A DNA stretch of 64,000 nucleotides from Amaranthus tricolor (lineage: Eukaryota; Streptophyta; Magnoliopsida; Caryophyllales; Amaranthaceae). Made by a program: the position numbers and the translations under genes. A model generated the notes under the pieces. That model was given only the letters and a program-made list of their open reading frames with translations. It was not told the origin of the DNA and made no database searches. This document shows positions 39,504 to 52,898 of the stretch, in pieces. Where the stretch lies: contig NC_080061.1 of assembly GCF_026212465.1 (NCBI RefSeq), positions 20,945,695-21,009,694 of the forward strand, written 5' to 3'. Within the stretch, counting starts at the first letter, position 1. Each line of letters begins with the position of its first letter.

Positions 39504-41513
39504 ATGATCATTGATCCTTGTTCATCATTCATCGTTCATTGTTCAATGATCATTGATCCTTGTACATTGTTGTTAGTCCATTCGTAATTGGTCATTGATC
39601 CTTGTTCATTCTTCATCGTTCCTTCTTCATTGATCATTGATCCTTGTTCATTCTTCATCGTTCATTCTTCAATGATCATTGATCTTGTTCATTATTCATC
39701 GATCATTGTTCAACGATCATTGATCCTTGTTCATTTTGCATCAATTTATTCTTCATTGATCATCGATCCTTGTTCATTCTTCATCGTTCATTCTTCAATG
39801 ATCATTGATCCTTGTACATTCTACATTGTTCATTCTTCAATGATCATTGATGCTTGTTAATTATTCATCAATCATTGTTAAATGATCCTTGATCCTTGTT
39901 CATCATTCATCGTTCATTGTTCAATGATCATTGATACTTGTACATTCTTGTTCGTCCATTCGTCAATGGTCATTGATCCTTGTTCATTATGCATTGTTCA
40001 TTCTTCATTGATCATTGATCCTTGTTCATTCTTCATCGATCCTTGTTCATTGTTCGTCGTTCACTCTTCATTGATCATTGATCCTTGTTCATTTGGCATC
40101 GTATATTCTTCCTTGAGATTCTTCATCGTTCATTCTTCATTGATCATATATCCTTGTTCATTATGCATTCTTCATTCTTCATTGATCATTGATCCTTGTT
40201 CATTCTTCATCGATCCTTGTTCATTGTTCGTCGTTCACTCTTCATTGATCATTGATCCTTGTTCATTTGGCATCGTATATTCTTCCTTGACCATTGTTCC
40301 TTGTTCATTTATCATCGTTCATTCTTCAATGATCATAGATCCTTCTTCATTATTCATCGTTCATTCTTCATTGATCATTGATCCTTGTTCTTTCTTCATC
40401 ATTCATTCTTCAAAGATCATTGATCCTTGTACATTCTTCATCGTTCATTCTTCATTGATCATTGCTCCTTGTTCATTATGCATCGTTCATTCTTTATTGA
40501 TCATTGATCCTTGTTCATTCATCATCGTTCATTCTTCAATGATCATTGATCCTTGTACATTCTTCATCGTTCATTCTTCATTGATCATTGATCCTTGTTC
40601 ATTCTTCATCGTTCATTCTTCAATGATCATTGATTCTTGTTCATTATTCATCGATCATTGGTCAACGATCATTGATCCTTGTTCAATATGCATCAATTTA
40701 TTTTTCATTGATCATTGATCCTTGTTCATTCTTCATCGATCATTGTTCAATGATCATTGATCCTTGTTCATTGTTCGTCGTTCATTCTTCATTGATCATT
40801 GATCCTTGTTCATTTTGCATCGTTCATTCTTCATTGATCATTGTTCCTTGTACATTCTTGTTAGTCCATTCGTCAATGGTCATTGATCCTTGTTGATTAT
40901 TCATCGTTCAATCTACATTGATCATTGATCCTTGTTCATTCTTCATCGTTCATTCTTCATTCATCATTGATCCTTGTTCTTTCTTCATCGTTCATTCTTC
41001 AATGATCATGGATCGTTGTTCATTATTCATCGATCATTGTTCAACGATCATTGATCCTTGTTCATTATGCATCAATTTATTTTTCATTGATCATTGATCC
41101 TTGTTCATTCTTCATCGATCATTGTTCAATGATCATTGATCCTTGTTCATTGTTCGTCGTTCATTCTTCATTGATCATTGATCCTTGTTCATTTTGCATC
41201 GTTCATTCTTCATTGATCATTGATCCTTGTTCATTCTTCATCGTTCATTCTTCAATGATCATAGATCCTTCTTCATTATTCATCGTTCATTCTTCATTGA
41301 TCATTGATCCTTGTTCTTTCTTCATCGTTCATTCTTCAATAATCATTGATCCTTGTACATTCTTCATCGTTCATTCTTCATTAATCATTGATCCTTGTTC
41401 ATTATGCATCGTTCATTCTTCATTGATCATCGATCTTGGTTCATTCTTCATATTTCATCGTTCATTCTTCAATGATCATTGATCCTTGTTAATTATTCAT
41501 CAATCATTGTTAA
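39504..41513 (+). repeat. Short (378) + rearranged long (1,632) cassette pair
   Basis: 39504-39881 and 39882-41513. The long cassette holds an out-of-register junction at about 40116 (CCTTGAGATTC), a local duplication at an offset of 174 bp (39985 and 40159), and a switch near 40845 into the marker TTGTTAGTCCATTCGTCAAT. It has two 43-bp monomers and one lost base, consistent with 7n+1. Confidence 0.85.
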
Positions 41514-43860
41514 ATGATCATTGTTCCTTGTTCATCATTCATCGTTCATTGTTCAATGATCATTGATCCTTGTACATTGTTGTTAGTCCATTCGTAATTG
41601 GTCATTGATCCTTGTTCATTCTTCATCGTTCATTCTTCATTGATCATTGATCCTTGTTCATTCTTCATCATTCATTCTTCAATGATCATTGATCTTGTTC
41701 ATTATTCATCGATCATTGTTCAACGATCATTGATCCTTGTTCATTATGCATCAATTTATTCTTCATTGATCATCGATCCTTGTTCATTCTTCATCGTTCA
41801 TTCTTCAATGATCATTGATCCTTGTACATTCTTCATTGTTCATTCTTCAATGATCATTGATGCTTGTTAATTATTCATCAATCATTGTTAAATGATCCTT
41901 GATCCTTGTTCAACATTCATCGTTCATTGTTCAATGATCATTGATACTTGTACATTCTTGTTCGTCCATTCGTCAATAGTCATTGATCCTTGTTCATTAT
42001 TCATCGTTCAATCTTCATTGATCATTGATCCTTGTTCATTCTTCATCGTTTATTCTTCATTGACCATTGATCCTTGTTCTTTCCTCATCGTTCATTCTTC
42101 AATGATCATTGATCGTTGTAGATTCTTCATCGTTCATTCTTCATTGATCATTGATCCTTGTTCATTATGCATTGTTCATTCTTCATTGATCATTGATCCT
42201 TGTTCATTCTTCATCGATCCTTGTTCATTGTTCGTCGTTCACTCTTCATTGATCATTGATCCTTGTTCATTTGGCATCCTATATTCTTCCTTGACCATTG
42301 TTCCTTGTTCGTTTATCATCGTTCATTCTTCAATGATCATAGATCCTTCTTCATTATTCATCGTTCATTCTTCATTGATCATTGATCCTTGTTCTTTCTT
42401 CATCATTCATTCTTCAAAGATAATTGATCCTTGTACATTCTTCATCGTTCATTCTTCATTGATCATTGCTCCTTGTTCATTATGCATCGTTCATTCTTTA
42501 TTGATCATTGATCCTTGTTCATTCATCATCGTTCATTCTTCAATGATCATTGATCCTTGTACATTCTTCATCGTTCATTCTTCATTGATCATTGATCCTT
42601 GTTCATTCTTCATCGTTCATTCTTCAATGATCATTGATTCTTGTTCATTATTCATCGATCATTGGTCAACGATCATTGATCCTTGTTCATTATGCATCAA
42701 TTTATTCTTCATTGATCATTGATCCTTGTTCATTCTTCATTGATCATTGTTCAATGATCATTGATCCTTGTTCATTGTTCGTCGTTCATTCTTCATTGAT
42801 CATTGATCCTTGTTCATTTTGCATCGTTCATTCTTCATTGATCATTAATCCTTGTTCATTCTTGATCGTTCATTCTTCAATGATCATAGATCCTTCTTCA
42901 TTATTCATCGTTGATTCTTCATTGATCATTGATCCTTGTTCTTTCTTCATCGTTCATTCTTCAATAATCATTGATCCTTGTACATTCTTCATCGTTCATT
43001 CTTCATTAATCATTGATCCTTGTTCATTATGCATCGTTCATTCTTCATTGATCATTGATCTTGGTTCATTCTTCATCTTTCATCGTTCATTCTTCAATGA
43101 TCATTGATCCTTGTTAATTTTTCATCAATCATTGTTAAATGATCATTGATCCTTGTTCATCATTCATCGTTCATTGTTCAATGATCATTGTTCCTTGTAC
43201 ATTCTTGTTAGTCCATTCGTCAATGGTCATTGATCCTTGTTCATTATTCATCGTTCAATCTACATTGATCATTGATCCTTGTTCATTCTTCATCGTTCAT
43301 TCTTCATTCATCATTGATCCTTGTTCTTTCTTCATCGTTCATTCTTCAATGATCATGGATCGTTGTTCATTATTCATCGATCATTGTTCAACGATCATTG
43401 ATCCTTGTTCATTATGCATCAATTTATTTTTCATTGATCATTGATCCTTGTTCATTCTTCATCGATCATTGTTCAATGATCATTGATCCTTGTTCATTGT
43501 TCGTCGTTCATTCTTCATTGATCATTGATCCTTGTTCATTTTGCATCGTTTATTCTTCATTGATCATTGATCCTTGTTCATTCTTCATCGTTCATTCTTC
43601 AATGATCATAGATCCTTCTTCATTATTCATCGTTCATTCTTCATTGATCATTGATCCTTGTTCTTTCTTCATCGTTCATTCTTCAATAATCATTGATCCT
43701 TGTACATTCTTCATCGTTCATTCTTCATTAATCATTGATCCTTGTTCATTATGCATCGTTCATTCTTCATTGATCATTGATCTTGGTTCATTCTTCATAT
43801 TTCATCGTTCATTCTTTAATGATCATTGATCCTTGTTAATTATTCATCAATCATTGTTAA
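41514..43860 (+). repeat. 2,347-bp super-HOR, copy 1 (378 + 1,247 + 722)
   Basis: Sub-blocks 41514-41891, 41892-43138 and 43139-43860, each ending in CATTGTTAA before ATGATC. The middle block is 7n+1 (one 43-bp monomer). The third is 7n+1 (one 43-bp monomer near 43410). Confidence 0.92.
41657..41782 (+). repeat. Type example of the 41-42-43 bp monomer trio
   Basis: 41657-41697 is 41 bp (ATCTTG for ATCCTTG), 41698-41739 is 42 bp, and 41740-41782 is 43 bp (TGCATCAATTTATTC). The loss and gain cancel, so the short cassette is exactly 9 x 42 = 378 bp. The trio recurs in the 378-bp cassettes from 28.8 kb to the window end. Confidence 0.9.
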
Positions 43861-45148
43861 ATGATCATTGTTCCTTGTTCATCATTCATCGTTCATTGTT
43901 CAATGATCATTGATCCTTGTACATTGTTGTTAGTCCATTCGTAATTGGTCATTGATCCTTGTTCATTCTTCATCGTTCATTCTTCATTGATCATTGATCC
44001 TTGTTCATTCTTCATCGTTCATTCTTCAATGATCATTGATCTTGTTCATTATTCATCGATCATTGTTCAACGATCATTGATCCTTGTTCATTATGCATCA
44101 ATTTATTCTTCATTGATTATCGATCCTTGTTCATTCTTCATCGTTCATTCTTCAATGATCATTGATCCTTGTACATTCTTCATTGTTCATTCTTCAATGA
44201 TCATTGATGCTTGTTAATTATTCATCAATCATTGTTAAATGATCCTTGATCCTTGTTCATCATTCATCGTTCATTGTTCAATGATCATTGATACTTATAC
44301 ATTCTTGTTCGTCCATTCGTCAATAGTCATTGATCCTTGTTCATTATTCATCGTTCAATCTTCATTGATCATTGATCCTTGTTCATTCTTCATCGTTTAT
44401 TCTTCATTGACCATTGATCCTTGTTCTTTCCTCATCGTTCATTCTTCAATGATCATTGATCCTTGTAGATTCTTCATCGTTCATTCTTCATTGATCATTG
44501 ATCCTTGTTCATTATGCATTGTTCATTCTTCATTGATCATTGATCCTTGTTCATTCTTCATCGATCCTTGTTCATTGTTCGTCGTTCACTCTTCATTGAT
44601 CATTGATCCTTGTTCATTTGCCATCGTATATTCTTCCTTGACCATTGTTCCTTGTTCATTTATCATCGTTCATTCTTCAATGATCATAGATCCTTCTTCA
44701 TTATTCATCGTTCATTCTTCATTGATCATTGATCCTTGTTCTTTCTTCATCATTCATTCTTCAAAGATCATTGATCCTTGTACATTCTTCATCGTTCATT
44801 CTTCATTGATCATTGCTCCTTGTTCATTATGCATCGTTCATTCTTCATTGATCATTGATCCTTGTTCATTCTTCATCGTTCATTCTTCAATGATCATAGA
44901 TCCTTCTTCATTATTCATCGTTCATTCTTCATTGATCATTGATCCTTGTTCTTTCTTCATCGTTCATTCTTCAATAATCATTGATCCTTGTACATTCTTC
45001 ATCGTTCATTCTTCATTAATCATTGATCCTTGTTCATTATGCATCGTTCATTCTTCATTGATCATTGATCTTGGTTCATTCTTCATATTTCATCGTTCAT
45101 TCTTTAATGATCATTGATCCTTGTTAATTATTCATCAATCATTGTTAA
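43861..45148 (+). repeat. Super-HOR copy 2, shortened to 1,288 bp
   Basis: 378 bp (43861-44238) plus 910 bp (44239-45148). The 910-bp part is the 1,247 + 722 blocks with 1,059 bp missing across their join, near 44850. 1,059 is 7n+2, as expected if the loss took two 43-bp monomers, and 910 is exactly 130 x 7. Confidence 0.9.
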
Positions 45149-47495
45149 ATGATCATTGTTCCTTGTTCATCATTCATCGTTCATTGTTCAATGATCATTG
45201 ATCCTTGTACATTGTTGTTAGTCCATTCGTAATTGGTCATTGATCCTTGTTCATTCTTCATCGTTCATTCTTCATTGATCATTGATCCTTGTTCATTCTT
45301 CATCGTTCATTCTTCAATGATCATTGATCTTGTTCATTATTCATCGATCATTGTTCAACGATCATTGATCCTTGTTCATTATGCATCAATTTATTCTTCA
45401 TTGATTATCGATCCTTGTTCATTCTTCATCGTTCATTCTTCAATGATCATTGATCCTTGTACATTCTTCATTGTTCATTCTTCAATGATCATTGATGCTT
45501 GTTAATTATTCATCAATCATTGTTAAATGATCCTTGATCCTTGTTCATCATTCATCGTTCATTGTTCAATGATCATTGATACTTGTACATTCTTGTTCGT
45601 CCATTCGTCAATAGTCATTGATCCTTGTTCATTATTCATCGTTCAATCTTCATTGATCATTGATCCTTGTTCATTCTTCATCGTTTATTCTTCATTGACC
45701 ATTGATCCTTGTTCTTTCCTCATCGTTCATTCTTCAATGATCATTGATCCTTGTAGATTCTTCATCGTTCATTCTTCATTGATCATTGATCCTTGTTCAT
45801 TATGCATTGTTCATTCTTCATTGATCATTGATCCTTGTTCATTCTTCATCGATCCTTGTTCATTGTTCGTCGTTCACTCTTCATTGATCATTGATCCTTG
45901 TTCATTTGCCATCGTATATTCTTCCTTGACCATTGTTCCTTGTTCATTTATCATCGTTCATTCTTCAATGATCATAGATCCTTCTTCATTATTCATCGTT
46001 CATTCTTCATTGATCATTGATCCTTGTTCTTTCTTCATCATTCATTCTTCAAAGATCATTGATCCTTGTACATTCTTCATCGTTCATTCTTCATTGATCA
46101 TTGCTCCTTGTTCATTATGCATCGTTCATTCTTTATTGATCATTGATCCTTGTTCATTCATCATCGTTCATTCTTCAATGATCATTGATCCTTGTACATT
46201 CTTCATCGTTCATTCTTCATTGATCATTGATCCTTGTTCATTCTTCATCGTTCATTCTTCAATGATCATTGATTCTTGTTCATTATTCATCGATCATTGG
46301 TCAACGATCATTGATCCTTGTTCATTATGCATCAATTTATTCTTTATTGATCATTGATCCTTGTTCATTCTTCATTGATCATTGTTCAATGATCATTGAT
46401 CCTTGTTCATTGTTCGTCGTTCATTCTTCATTGATCATTGATCCTTGTTCATTTTGCATCGTTCATTCTTCATTGATCATTAATCCTTGTTCATTCTTGA
46501 TCGTTCATTCTTCAATGATCATAGATCCTTCTTCATTATTCATCGTTGATTCTTCATTGATCATTGATCCTTGTTCTTTCTTCATCGTTCATTCTTCAAT
46601 AATCATTGATCCTTGTACATTCTTCATCGTTCATTCTTCATTAATCATTGATCCTTGTTCATTATGCATCGTTCATTCTTCATTGATCATTGATCTTGGT
46701 TCATTCTTCATCTTTCATCGTTCATTCTTCAATGATCATTGATCCTTGTTAATTTTTCATCAATCATTGTTAAATGATCATTGATCCTTGTTCATCATTC
46801 ATCGTTCATTGTTCAATGATCATTGTTCCTTGTACATTCTTGTTAGTCCATTCGTCAATGGTCATTGATCCTTGTTGATTATTCATCGTTCAATCTACAT
46901 TGATCATTGATCCTTGTTCATTCTTCATCGTTCATTCTTCATTCATCATTGATCCTTGTTCTTTCTTCATCGTTCATTCTTCAATGATCATGGATCGTTG
47001 TTCATTATTCATCGATCATTGTTCAACGATCATTGATCCTTGTTCATTATGCATCAATTTATTTTTCATTGATCATTGATCCTTGTTCATTCTTCATCGA
47101 TCATTGTTCAATGATCATTGATCCTTGTTCATTGTTCGTCGTTCATTCTTCATTGATCATTGATCCTTGTTCATTTTGCATCGTTCATTCTTCATTGATC
47201 ATTGATCCTTGTTCATTCTTCATCGTTCATTCTTCAATGATCATAGATCCTTCTTCATTATTCATCGTTCATTCTTCATTGATCATTGTTCCTTGTTCTT
47301 TCTTCATCGTTCATTCTTCAATAATCATTGATCCTTGTACATTCTTCATCGTTCATTCTTCATTAATCATTGATCCTTGTTCATTATGCATCGTTCATTC
47401 TTCATTGATCATTGATCTTAGTTCATTCTTCATATTTCATCGTTCATTCTTCAATGATCATTGATCCTTGTTAATTATTCATCAATCATTGTTAA
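45149..47495 (+). repeat. 2,347-bp super-HOR, copy 3
   Basis: Sub-blocks 45149-45526, 45527-46773 and 46774-47495. The short block shares TTGATTATCGATCC (45399) with the copy at 43861 (44111), so those two share a recent ancestor. Confidence 0.92.
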
Positions 47496-50400
47496 ATGAT
47501 CATTGTTCCTTGTTCATCATTCATCGTTCATTGTTCAATGATCATTGATCCTTGTACATTGTTGTTAGTCCATTCGTAATTGGTCATTGATCCTTGTTCA
47601 TTCTTCATCGTTCATTCTTCATTGATCATTGATCCTTGTTCATTCTTCATCGTTCATTCTTCAATGATCATTGATCTTTTTCATTATTCATCGATCATTG
47701 TTCAACGATCATTGATCCTTGTTCATTATGCATCAATTTATTCTTCATTGATCATCGATCCTTGTTCATTCTTCATCGTTCATTCTTCAATGATCATTGA
47801 TCCTTGTACATTCTTCATTGTTCATTCTTCAATGATCATTGATGCTTGTTAATTATTCATCAATCATTGTTAAATGATCCTTGATCCTTGTTCATCATTC
47901 ATCGTTCATTGTTCAATGATCATTGATACTTGTACATTCTTGTTCGTCCATTCGTCAATAGTCATTCATCCTTGTTCATTATTCATCGTTCAATCTTCAT
48001 TGATCATTGATCCTTGTTCATTCTTCATCGTTTATTCTTCATTGACCATTGATCCTTGTTCTTTCCTCATCGTTCATTCTTCAATGATCATTGATCCTTG
48101 TAGATTCTTCATCGTTCATTCTTCATTGATCATTGATCCTTGTTCATTATGCATTGTTCATTCTTCATTGATCATTGATCCTTGTTCATTCTTCATCGAT
48201 CCTTGTTCATTGTTCGTCGTTCACTCTTCATTGATCATTGATCCTTGTTCATTTGCCATCGTATATTCTTCCTTGACCATTGTTCCTTGTTCATTTATCA
48301 TCGTTCATTCTTCAATGATCATAGATCCTTCTTCATTATTCATCGTTCATTCTTCATTGATCATTGATCCTTGTTCTTTCTTCATCATTCATTCTTCAAA
48401 GATCATTGATCCTTGTACATTCTTCATCGTTCATTCTTCATTGATCATTGCTCCTAGTTCATTATGCATCGTTCATTCTTTATTGATCATTGATCCTTGT
48501 TCATTCATCATCGTTCATTCTTCAATGATCATTGATCCTTGTACATTCTTCATCGTTCATTCTTCATTGATCATTGATCCTTGTTCATTCTTCATCGTTC
48601 ATTCTTCAATGATCATTGATTCTTGTTCATTATTCATCGATCATTGGTCAACGATCATTGATCCTTGTTCATTATGCATCAATTTATTCTTCATTGATCA
48701 TTGATCCTTGTTCATTCTTCATTGATCATTGTTCAATGATCATTGATCCTTGTTCATTGTTCGTCGTTCATTCTTCATTGATCATTGATCCTTGTTCATT
48801 TTGCATCGTTCATTCTTCATTGATCATTAATCCTTGTTCATTCTTGATCGTTCATTCTTCAATGATCATAGATCCTTCTTCATTATTCATCGTTGATTCT
48901 TCATTGATCATTGATCCTTGTTCTTTCTTCATCGTTCATTCTTCAATAATCATTGATCCTTGTACATTCTTCATCGTTCATTCTTCATTAATCATTGATC
49001 CTTGTTCATTATGCATCGTTCATTCTTCATTGATCATTGATCTTGGTTCATTCTTCATCTTTCATCGTTCATTCTTCAATGATCATTGATCCTTGTTAAT
49101 TTTTCATCAATCATTGTTAAATGATCATTGATCCTTGTTCATCATTCATCGTTCATTGTTCAATGATCATTGTTCCTTGTACATTCTTGTTAGTCCATTC
49201 GTCAATGGTCATTGATCCTTGTTGATTATTCATCGTTCAATCTACATTGATCATTGATCCTTGTTCATTCTTCATCGTTCATTCTTCATTCATCATTGAT
49301 CCTTGTTCTTTCTTCATCGTTCATTCTTCAATGATCATGGATCGTTGTTCATTATTCATCGATCATTGTTCAACGATCATTGATCCTTGTTCATTATGCA
49401 TCAATTTATTTTTCATTGATCATTGATCCTTGTTCATTCTTCATCGATCATTGTTCAATGATCATTGATCCTTGTTCATTGTTCGTCGTTCATTCTTCAT
49501 TGATCATTGATCCTTGTTCATTTTGCATCGTTCATTCTTCATTGATCATTGATCCTTGTTCATTCTTCATCGTTCATTCTTCAATGATCATAGATCCTTC
49601 TTCATTATTCATCGTTCATTCTTCATTGATCATTGATCCTTGTTCTTTCTTCATCGTTCATTCTTCAATAATCATTGATCCTTGTACATTCTTCATCGTT
49701 CATTCTTCATTAATCATTGATCCTTGTTCATTATGCATCGTTCATTCTTCATTGATCATTGATCTTGGTTCATTCTTCATCTTTCATCGTTCATTCTTCA
49801 ATGATCATTGATCCTTGTTAATTTTTCATCAATCATTGTTAAATGATCATTGATCCTTGTTCATCATTCATCGTTCATTGTTCAATGATCATTGTTCCTT
49901 GTACATTCTTGTTAGTCCATTCGTCAATGGTCATTGATCCTTGTTGATTATTCATCGTTCAATCTACATTGATCATTGATCCTTGTTCATTCTTCATCGT
50001 TCATTCTTCATTCATCATTGATCCTTGTTCTTTCTTCATCGTTCATTCTTCAATGATCATGGATCGTTGTTCATTATTCATCGATCATTGTTCAACGATC
50101 ATTGATCCTTGTTCATTATGCATCAATTTATTTTTTCATTGATCATTGATCCTTGTTCATTCTTCATCGATCATTGTTCAATGATCATTGATCCTTGTTC
50201 ATTGTTCGTCGTTCATTCTTCATTGATCATTGATCCTTGTTCATTTTGCATCGTTCATTCTTCATTGATCATTGATCCTTGTTCATTCTTCAATGATCAT
50301 AGATCCTTCTTCATTGTTCATCGTTCATTCTTCATTGATCATTGATCCTTGTTCTTTCTTCATCGTTCATTCTTCAATAATCATTGATCCTTGTACATTC

Positions 50401-50551
50401 TTCATCGTTCATTCTTCATTAATCATTGATCCTTGTTCATTATGCATCGTTCATTCTTCATTGATCATTGATCTTGGTTCATTCTTCATATTTCATCGTT
50501 CATTCTTCAATGATCATTGATCCTTGTTAATTATTCATCAATCATTGTTAA
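47496..50551 (+). repeat. Super-HOR copy 4, lengthened to 3,056 bp
   Basis: Sub-blocks 47496-47873, 47874-49120, 49121-49842 and an extra 49843-50551. The extra block is a tandem copy of the 722-bp block reduced to 709 bp by a 14-bp loss near 50285 and increased by one T near 50132. Confidence 0.92.
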
Positions 50552-52898
50552 ATGATCATTGTTCCTTGTTCATCATTCATCGTTCATTGTTCAATGATCA
50601 TTGATCCTTGTACATTGTTGTTAGTCCATTCGTAATTGGTCATTGATCCTTGTTCATTCTTCATCGTTCATTCTTCATTGATCATTGATCCTTGTTCATT
50701 CTTCATCGTTCATTCTTCAATGATCATTGATCTTTTTCATTATTCATCGATCATTGTTCAACGATCATTGATCCTTGTTCATTATGCATCAATTTATTCT
50801 TCATTGATCATCGATCCTTGTTCATTCTTCATCGTTCATTCTTCAATGATCATTGATCCTTGTACATTCTTCATTGTTCATTCTTCAATGATCATGGATG
50901 CTTGTTAATTATTCATCAATCATTGTTAAATGATCCTTGATCCTTGTTCATCATTCATCGTTCATTGTTCAATGATCATTGATACTTGTACATTCTTGTT
51001 CGTCCATTCGTCAATAGTCATTCATCCTTGTTCATTATTCATCGTTCAATCTTCATTGATCATTGATCCTTGTTCATTCTTCATCGTTTATTCTTCATTG
51101 ACCATTGATCCTTGTTCTTTCCTCATCGTTCATTCTTCAATGATCATTGATCCTTGTAGATTCTTCATCGTTCATTCTTCATTGATCATTGATCCTTGTT
51201 CATTATGCATTGTTCATTCTTCATTGATCATTGATCCTTGTTCATTCTTCATCGATCCTTGTTCATTGTTCGTCGTTCACTCTTCATTGATCATTGATCC
51301 TTGTTCATTTGCCTTCGTATATTCTTCCTTGACCATTGTTCCTTGTTCATTTATCATCGTTCATTCTTCAATGATCATAGATCCTTCTTCATTATTCATC
51401 GTTCATTCTTCATTGATCATTGATCCTTGTTCTTTCTTCATCATTCATTCTTCAAAGATCATTGATCCTTGTACATTCTTCATCGTTCATTCTTCATTGA
51501 TCATTGCTCCTAGTTCATTATGCATCGTTCATTCTTTATTGATCATTGATCCTTGTTCATTCATCATCGTTCATTCTTCAATGATCATTGATCCTTGTAC
51601 ATTCTTCATCGTTCATTCTTCATTGATCATTGATCCTTGTTCATTCTTCATCGTTCATTCTTCAATGATCATTGATTCTTGTTCATTATTCATCGATCAT
51701 TGGTCAACGATCATTGATCCTTGTTCATTATGCATCAATTTATTCTTCATTGATCATTGATCCTTGTTCATTCTTCATTGATCATTGTTCAATGATCATT
51801 GATCCTTGTTCATTGTTCGTCGTTCATTCTTCATTGATCATTGATCCTTGTTCATTTTGCATCGTTCATTCTTCATTGATCATTAATCCTTGTTCATTCT
51901 TGATCGTTCATTCTTCAATGATCATAGATCCTTCTTCATTATTCATCGTTGATTCTTCATTGATCATTGATCCTTGTTCTTTCTTCATCGTTCATTCTTC
52001 AATAATCATTGATCCTTGTACATTCTTCATCGTTCATTCTTCATTAATCATTGATCCTTGTTCATTATGCATCGTTCATTCTTCATTGATCATTGATCTT
52101 GGTTCATTCTTCATCTTTCCTCGTTCATTCTTCAATGATCATTGATCCTTGTTAATTTTTCATCAATCATTGTTAAATGATCATTGATCCTTGTTCATCA
52201 TTCATCGTTCATTGTTCAATGATCATTGTTCCTTGTACATTCTTGTTAGTCCATTCGTCAATGGTCATTGATCCTTGTTGATTATTCATCGTTCAATCTA
52301 AATTGATCATTGATCCTTGTTCATTCTTCATCGTTCATTCTTCATTCATCATTGATCCTTGTTCTTTCTTCATCGTTCATTCTTCAATGATCATGGATCG
52401 TTGTTCATTATTCATCGATCATTGTTCAACGATCATTGATCCTTGTTCATTATGCATCAATTTATTTTTCATTGATCATTGATCCTTGTTCATTCTTCAT
52501 CGATCATTGTTCAATGATCATTGATCCTTGTTCATTGTTCGTCGTTCATTCTTCATTGATCATTGATCCTTGTTCATTTTGCATAGTTCATTCTTCATTG
52601 ATCATTGATCCTTGTTCATTCTTCATCGTTCATTCTTCAATGATCATAGATCCTTCTTCATTATTCATCGTTCATTCTTCATTTATCATTGATCCTTGTT
52701 CTTTCTTCATCGTTCATTCTTCAATAATCATTGATCCTTGTACATTCTTCATCGTTCATTCTTCATTAATCATTGATCCTTGTTCATTATGCATCGTTCA
52801 TTCTTCATTGATCATTGATCTTGGTTCATTCTTCATATTTCATCGTTCATTCTTCAATGATCATTGATCCTTGTTAATTATTCATCAATCATTGTTAA
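50552..52898 (+). repeat. 2,347-bp super-HOR, copy 5
   Basis: Sub-blocks 50552-50929, 50930-52176 and 52177-52898. It shares private variants with copy 4: ATCTTTTTCATTATTC (47676, 50732), GTCATTCATCC (47961, 51017) and GCTCCTAG (48450, 51506). Copies 4 and 5 are therefore sisters. Confidence 0.92.
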
